A stretch of 64,000 bases of DNA from an uncultured bacterium (GTDB lineage: Bacteria; Planctomycetota; JAJSAM01; JAJVHW01). Each line of letters starts with the position of its first letter. Within the stretch, counting starts at the first letter, position 1. The stretch is from contig CALKVK010000024.1 in the NCBI GenBank assembly GCA_937996235.1, positions 39,688 through 103,687 on the forward strand, read 5' to 3'. Of the stretch, positions 62,966 to 64,000 are shown piece by piece. The notes below the pieces were generated by a model. It worked only from the letters and a program-made list of their open reading frames with translations, did no database searches and was not told the origin of the DNA. The translations under genes were made by a program, and so were the position numbers.

Positions 62966-63013
62966 GTCGGGGCGAGAGGATTTGAACCTCCGGCCTCTTG
63001 CTCCCGAAGCAAC
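62964..63013 (-). pseudogene. 3' fragment of tRNA-Pro(CGG), likely attachment site
   Basis: Read on the minus strand, it starts at the anticodon arm (loop TTCGGGA, anticodon CGG), then variable region, T-arm with GGTTCAAATCC, 3' acceptor strand CGCCCCG, discriminator A and encoded CCA. The 5' half (acceptor CGGGGCG and D-arm) is absent to the right, where unrelated sequence begins. Such 3' halves are left by tyrosine-integrase elements that use tRNA 3' ends as att sites. By geometry it would be the left junction of an element extending rightward. Confidence 0.75.
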
Positions 63014-63034
63014 CGTGGGTCGTTGCAGGCCAAG

Positions 63035-63046
63035 GACTTACGCGTG
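63035..63046. repeat. Direct repeat GACTTACGCGTG, right copy
   Basis: Second copy of the 12-base repeat, just right of the tRNA fragment, with three 9-base tandem units (CTGCACAAG/CTGCACACG/CTGCACAAG, 63054-63080) immediately beyond. Confidence 0.6.
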
Positions 63047-63053
63047 TCGCGAA

Positions 63054-63080
63054 CTGCACAAGCTGCACACGCTGCACAAG
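63054..63080. repeat. Three tandem 9-base units, possible integrase arm sites
   Basis: CTGCACAAG, CTGCACACG, CTGCACAAG follow each other 41 bases to the right of the tRNA fragment. Tandem short repeats beside a core site are typical of tyrosine-integrase arm-binding sites. This supports an element lying to the right. Confidence 0.45.
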
Positions 63081-63432
63081 GCGACAGGAGTAAGCACCTC
63101 TGGAGCACCTCCCCTGCGCGCGCCTCGGGCTCGCCACGCGCGGCTGCGCGGTGCCGCTGCGCTCCCGCCGGTCACCGCGCTCGCGGGCACACGGCACGGC
63201 GTCGCAACGCGAGGCTCTCGGCTGCGGCTTCGTCATCCGGATCCGGTGTGGCATCGCCGCCGCACGCCGGGTGACGCGTCGGCCTGTCGATCCCGGGGGC
63301 CACGCCTGCCCGGTCCCGCGCCGCTGACGGCACGTGGGCGCCGTGGGCCGGGCTCGCGGCAGCTGAGTGCCATCAGCCGTGGCCCGGACCCGCCCCGGCG
63401 GGCGTCGCCGCGGTGCGCCACCCTGGCCGTCC
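63081..63432. other. Non-coding leader of the right-hand element
   Basis: About 350 GC-rich bases without a convincing gene between the arm-like repeats and the ankyrin gene. Open frames here are shadows. No clear promoter seen. Confidence 0.4.
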
Positions 63433-64000
63433 ATGAGCGTAGCGTTCGTCGACCCGCGCGATGGCCCTCCCCGCCCCGAGGCACCGCGACCCGCGCGTAC
63501 ACCGGCTGTCGATCCGGCGGCCGCTCGGGGCCTGGTGGACGCCATCGCGGCGGGCCGCTTCTACGACGCCGAGCGCTGGGTGGCGTCGGACCGCCCGATC
63601 CAGTTCGTCTACCCGGAGAACCGCAGGAAGACGCCGCTGCGCCCGCTCCAGGCAGCGATCCGCTCGGGCCAGCACGACGTCGTGCTGCTGCTCCTCGCGA
63701 ACGGCTACCGCACCGACCTCGAGCGCCGCTGTCCCTACAATGAGGCGCTCCGCTACGGCGGAGACCACGTCGTGAGGCTGCTCCTCGCGTGGAACGTGGA
63801 CGTCACGACGGCCGACGTCTGGGCGATCCTCTCCTGCTACGACGTCGACATCCTCGAGGAGTTCTGGCGACGCGGCGCTGACCTGACGCGAGGCAACGAG
63901 TTGGCCGGCAACCTCGGCAGCTCGACGAGCAAGCGGCAGCTCTACCCCGCCCTTCTCACGCCGCCTGACCCCGAATCGGCCGTGATCCAGCTTCTGCGTG
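63433..64000 (+). CDS. Ankyrin-repeat protein, cut by window edge
   Basis: At least 189 aa, still open at the edge. After an N-terminal Pro-rich segment, ankyrin-type units are visible: PLRPLQAAIRSGQHDVVLLL with LANGYRTDLER, and ALRYGGDHVVRLLLAWNVDV. Helices such as DVDILEEFWRRGADLTRG continue the pattern. Ankyrin proteins mediate protein contacts and are common in mobile elements and in planctomycetes. The ATG at 63433 starts the frame; other overlapping frames are noise. It belongs to the element right of the tRNA fragment. Confidence 0.7.
   Translation, partial: MSVAFVDPRDGPPRPEAPRPARTPAVDPAAARGLVDAIAAGRFYDAERWVASDRPIQFVYPENRRKTPLRPLQAAIRSGQHDVVLLLLANGYRTDLERRCPYNEALRYGGDHVVRLLLAWNVDVTTADVWAILSCYDVDILEEFWRRGADLTRGNELAGNLGSSTSKRQLYPALLTPPDPESAVIQLLR

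Noticed and set aside
62964..63013. Right attachment site of the 14-60 kb prophage
   Set aside because: With the tRNA on the minus strand, a right junction should carry the intact tRNA; only a 3' fragment is present, and three host-like genes lie between it and the integrase.
62011..63108. 365-aa minus-strand frame over the host exported gene and tRNA fragment
   Set aside because: It overlaps a better-supported exported protein, contains the tRNA-derived peptide EQEAGGSNPLAPT, and is Arg/Ser-rich.
62943..63743. Open frame containing REDLNLRPLAPE and similar peptides
   Set aside because: These peptides arise from translating tRNA genes and are a known artefact; the frame covers the tRNA-Pro fragment.

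Overview
The window is a GC-rich (roughly 68-70% by eye) bacterial chromosome segment. It has three parts: a heavy-metal resistance island (478-14037), a nearly complete siphovirus-type prophage (about 14118-60102), and a short stretch of host genes leading to the edge of a second integrative element (60153-64000). The host is probably a Planctomycetota bacterium. The main reason is the WCxEHGVPESxCxxC cysteine modules in the RND adaptor and its companion lipoprotein, which I associate with planctomycete metal-efflux loci. The prophage also shows no peptidoglycan hydrolase. The assignment is inference, because no rRNA or complete tRNA is present.

Metal island. Two convergent operons face each other. 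The rightward one (478-5662) encodes a His-rich TRASH lipoprotein, a membrane protein with a CxxCH haem motif, a triple-TRASH periplasmic protein, a small lipoprotein, a TolC-family lipoprotein, a Tat-exported multicopper oxidase and a tiny membrane peptide. The leftward one (14037-5705) starts with a CadC-like ArsR sensor and a Cys-rich exported protein. A strong hairpin follows, then the tripartite HME-RND pump (outer-membrane factor, adaptor, CzcA-like pump), a metal-binding lipoprotein and a CDF-like transporter. Together they would sense, sequester, oxidise and export Cd/Zn/Pb- and Cu-type ions.

Prophage. The left arm is transcribed leftward from 44130. It holds a sigma-like protein, zinc/HNH/ParB proteins, P27-type small terminase, HNH, ParB-methyltransferase, large terminase, portal, ClpP-type protease, HK97-fold capsid, connector and tail-completion genes, tail tube, tail chaperones (with a likely -1 frameshift), tape measure, DUF2460-like and gpL-like proteins, TipJ-like hub and fibres. 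The right arm is transcribed rightward. It carries a HEPN-like plus nuclease-like pair, two large unknown proteins, a sigma factor, a Cas4/RecB-like nuclease, a Sak4-like ATPase, a DUF669 SSB-like protein, an ERCC4 nuclease, a RecD2-like helicase, a primase-polymerase/helicase fusion, excisionase and tyrosine integrase. Between the arms lies a symmetrical array of 12 GCGGGATGT boxes around an AT-containing centre (44172-44499), a candidate origin or operator.

Cargo. Several genes look like inserted cargo: a TIR protein between portal and terminase, an MltR/HEPN-like gene antisense in the tail-fibre block, an A/T-richer orphan at 27516-27959, and the HEPN/nuclease pair beside the array. The phage therefore looks like a carrier of anti-phage functions.

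Right end. A MauE/DoxX-like protein and two exported proteins are host-like. A 3' fragment of tRNA-Pro(CGG) at 62964-63013 is oriented as the left junction of a different integrative element running out of the window. That element starts with an ankyrin-repeat gene cut by the window edge.
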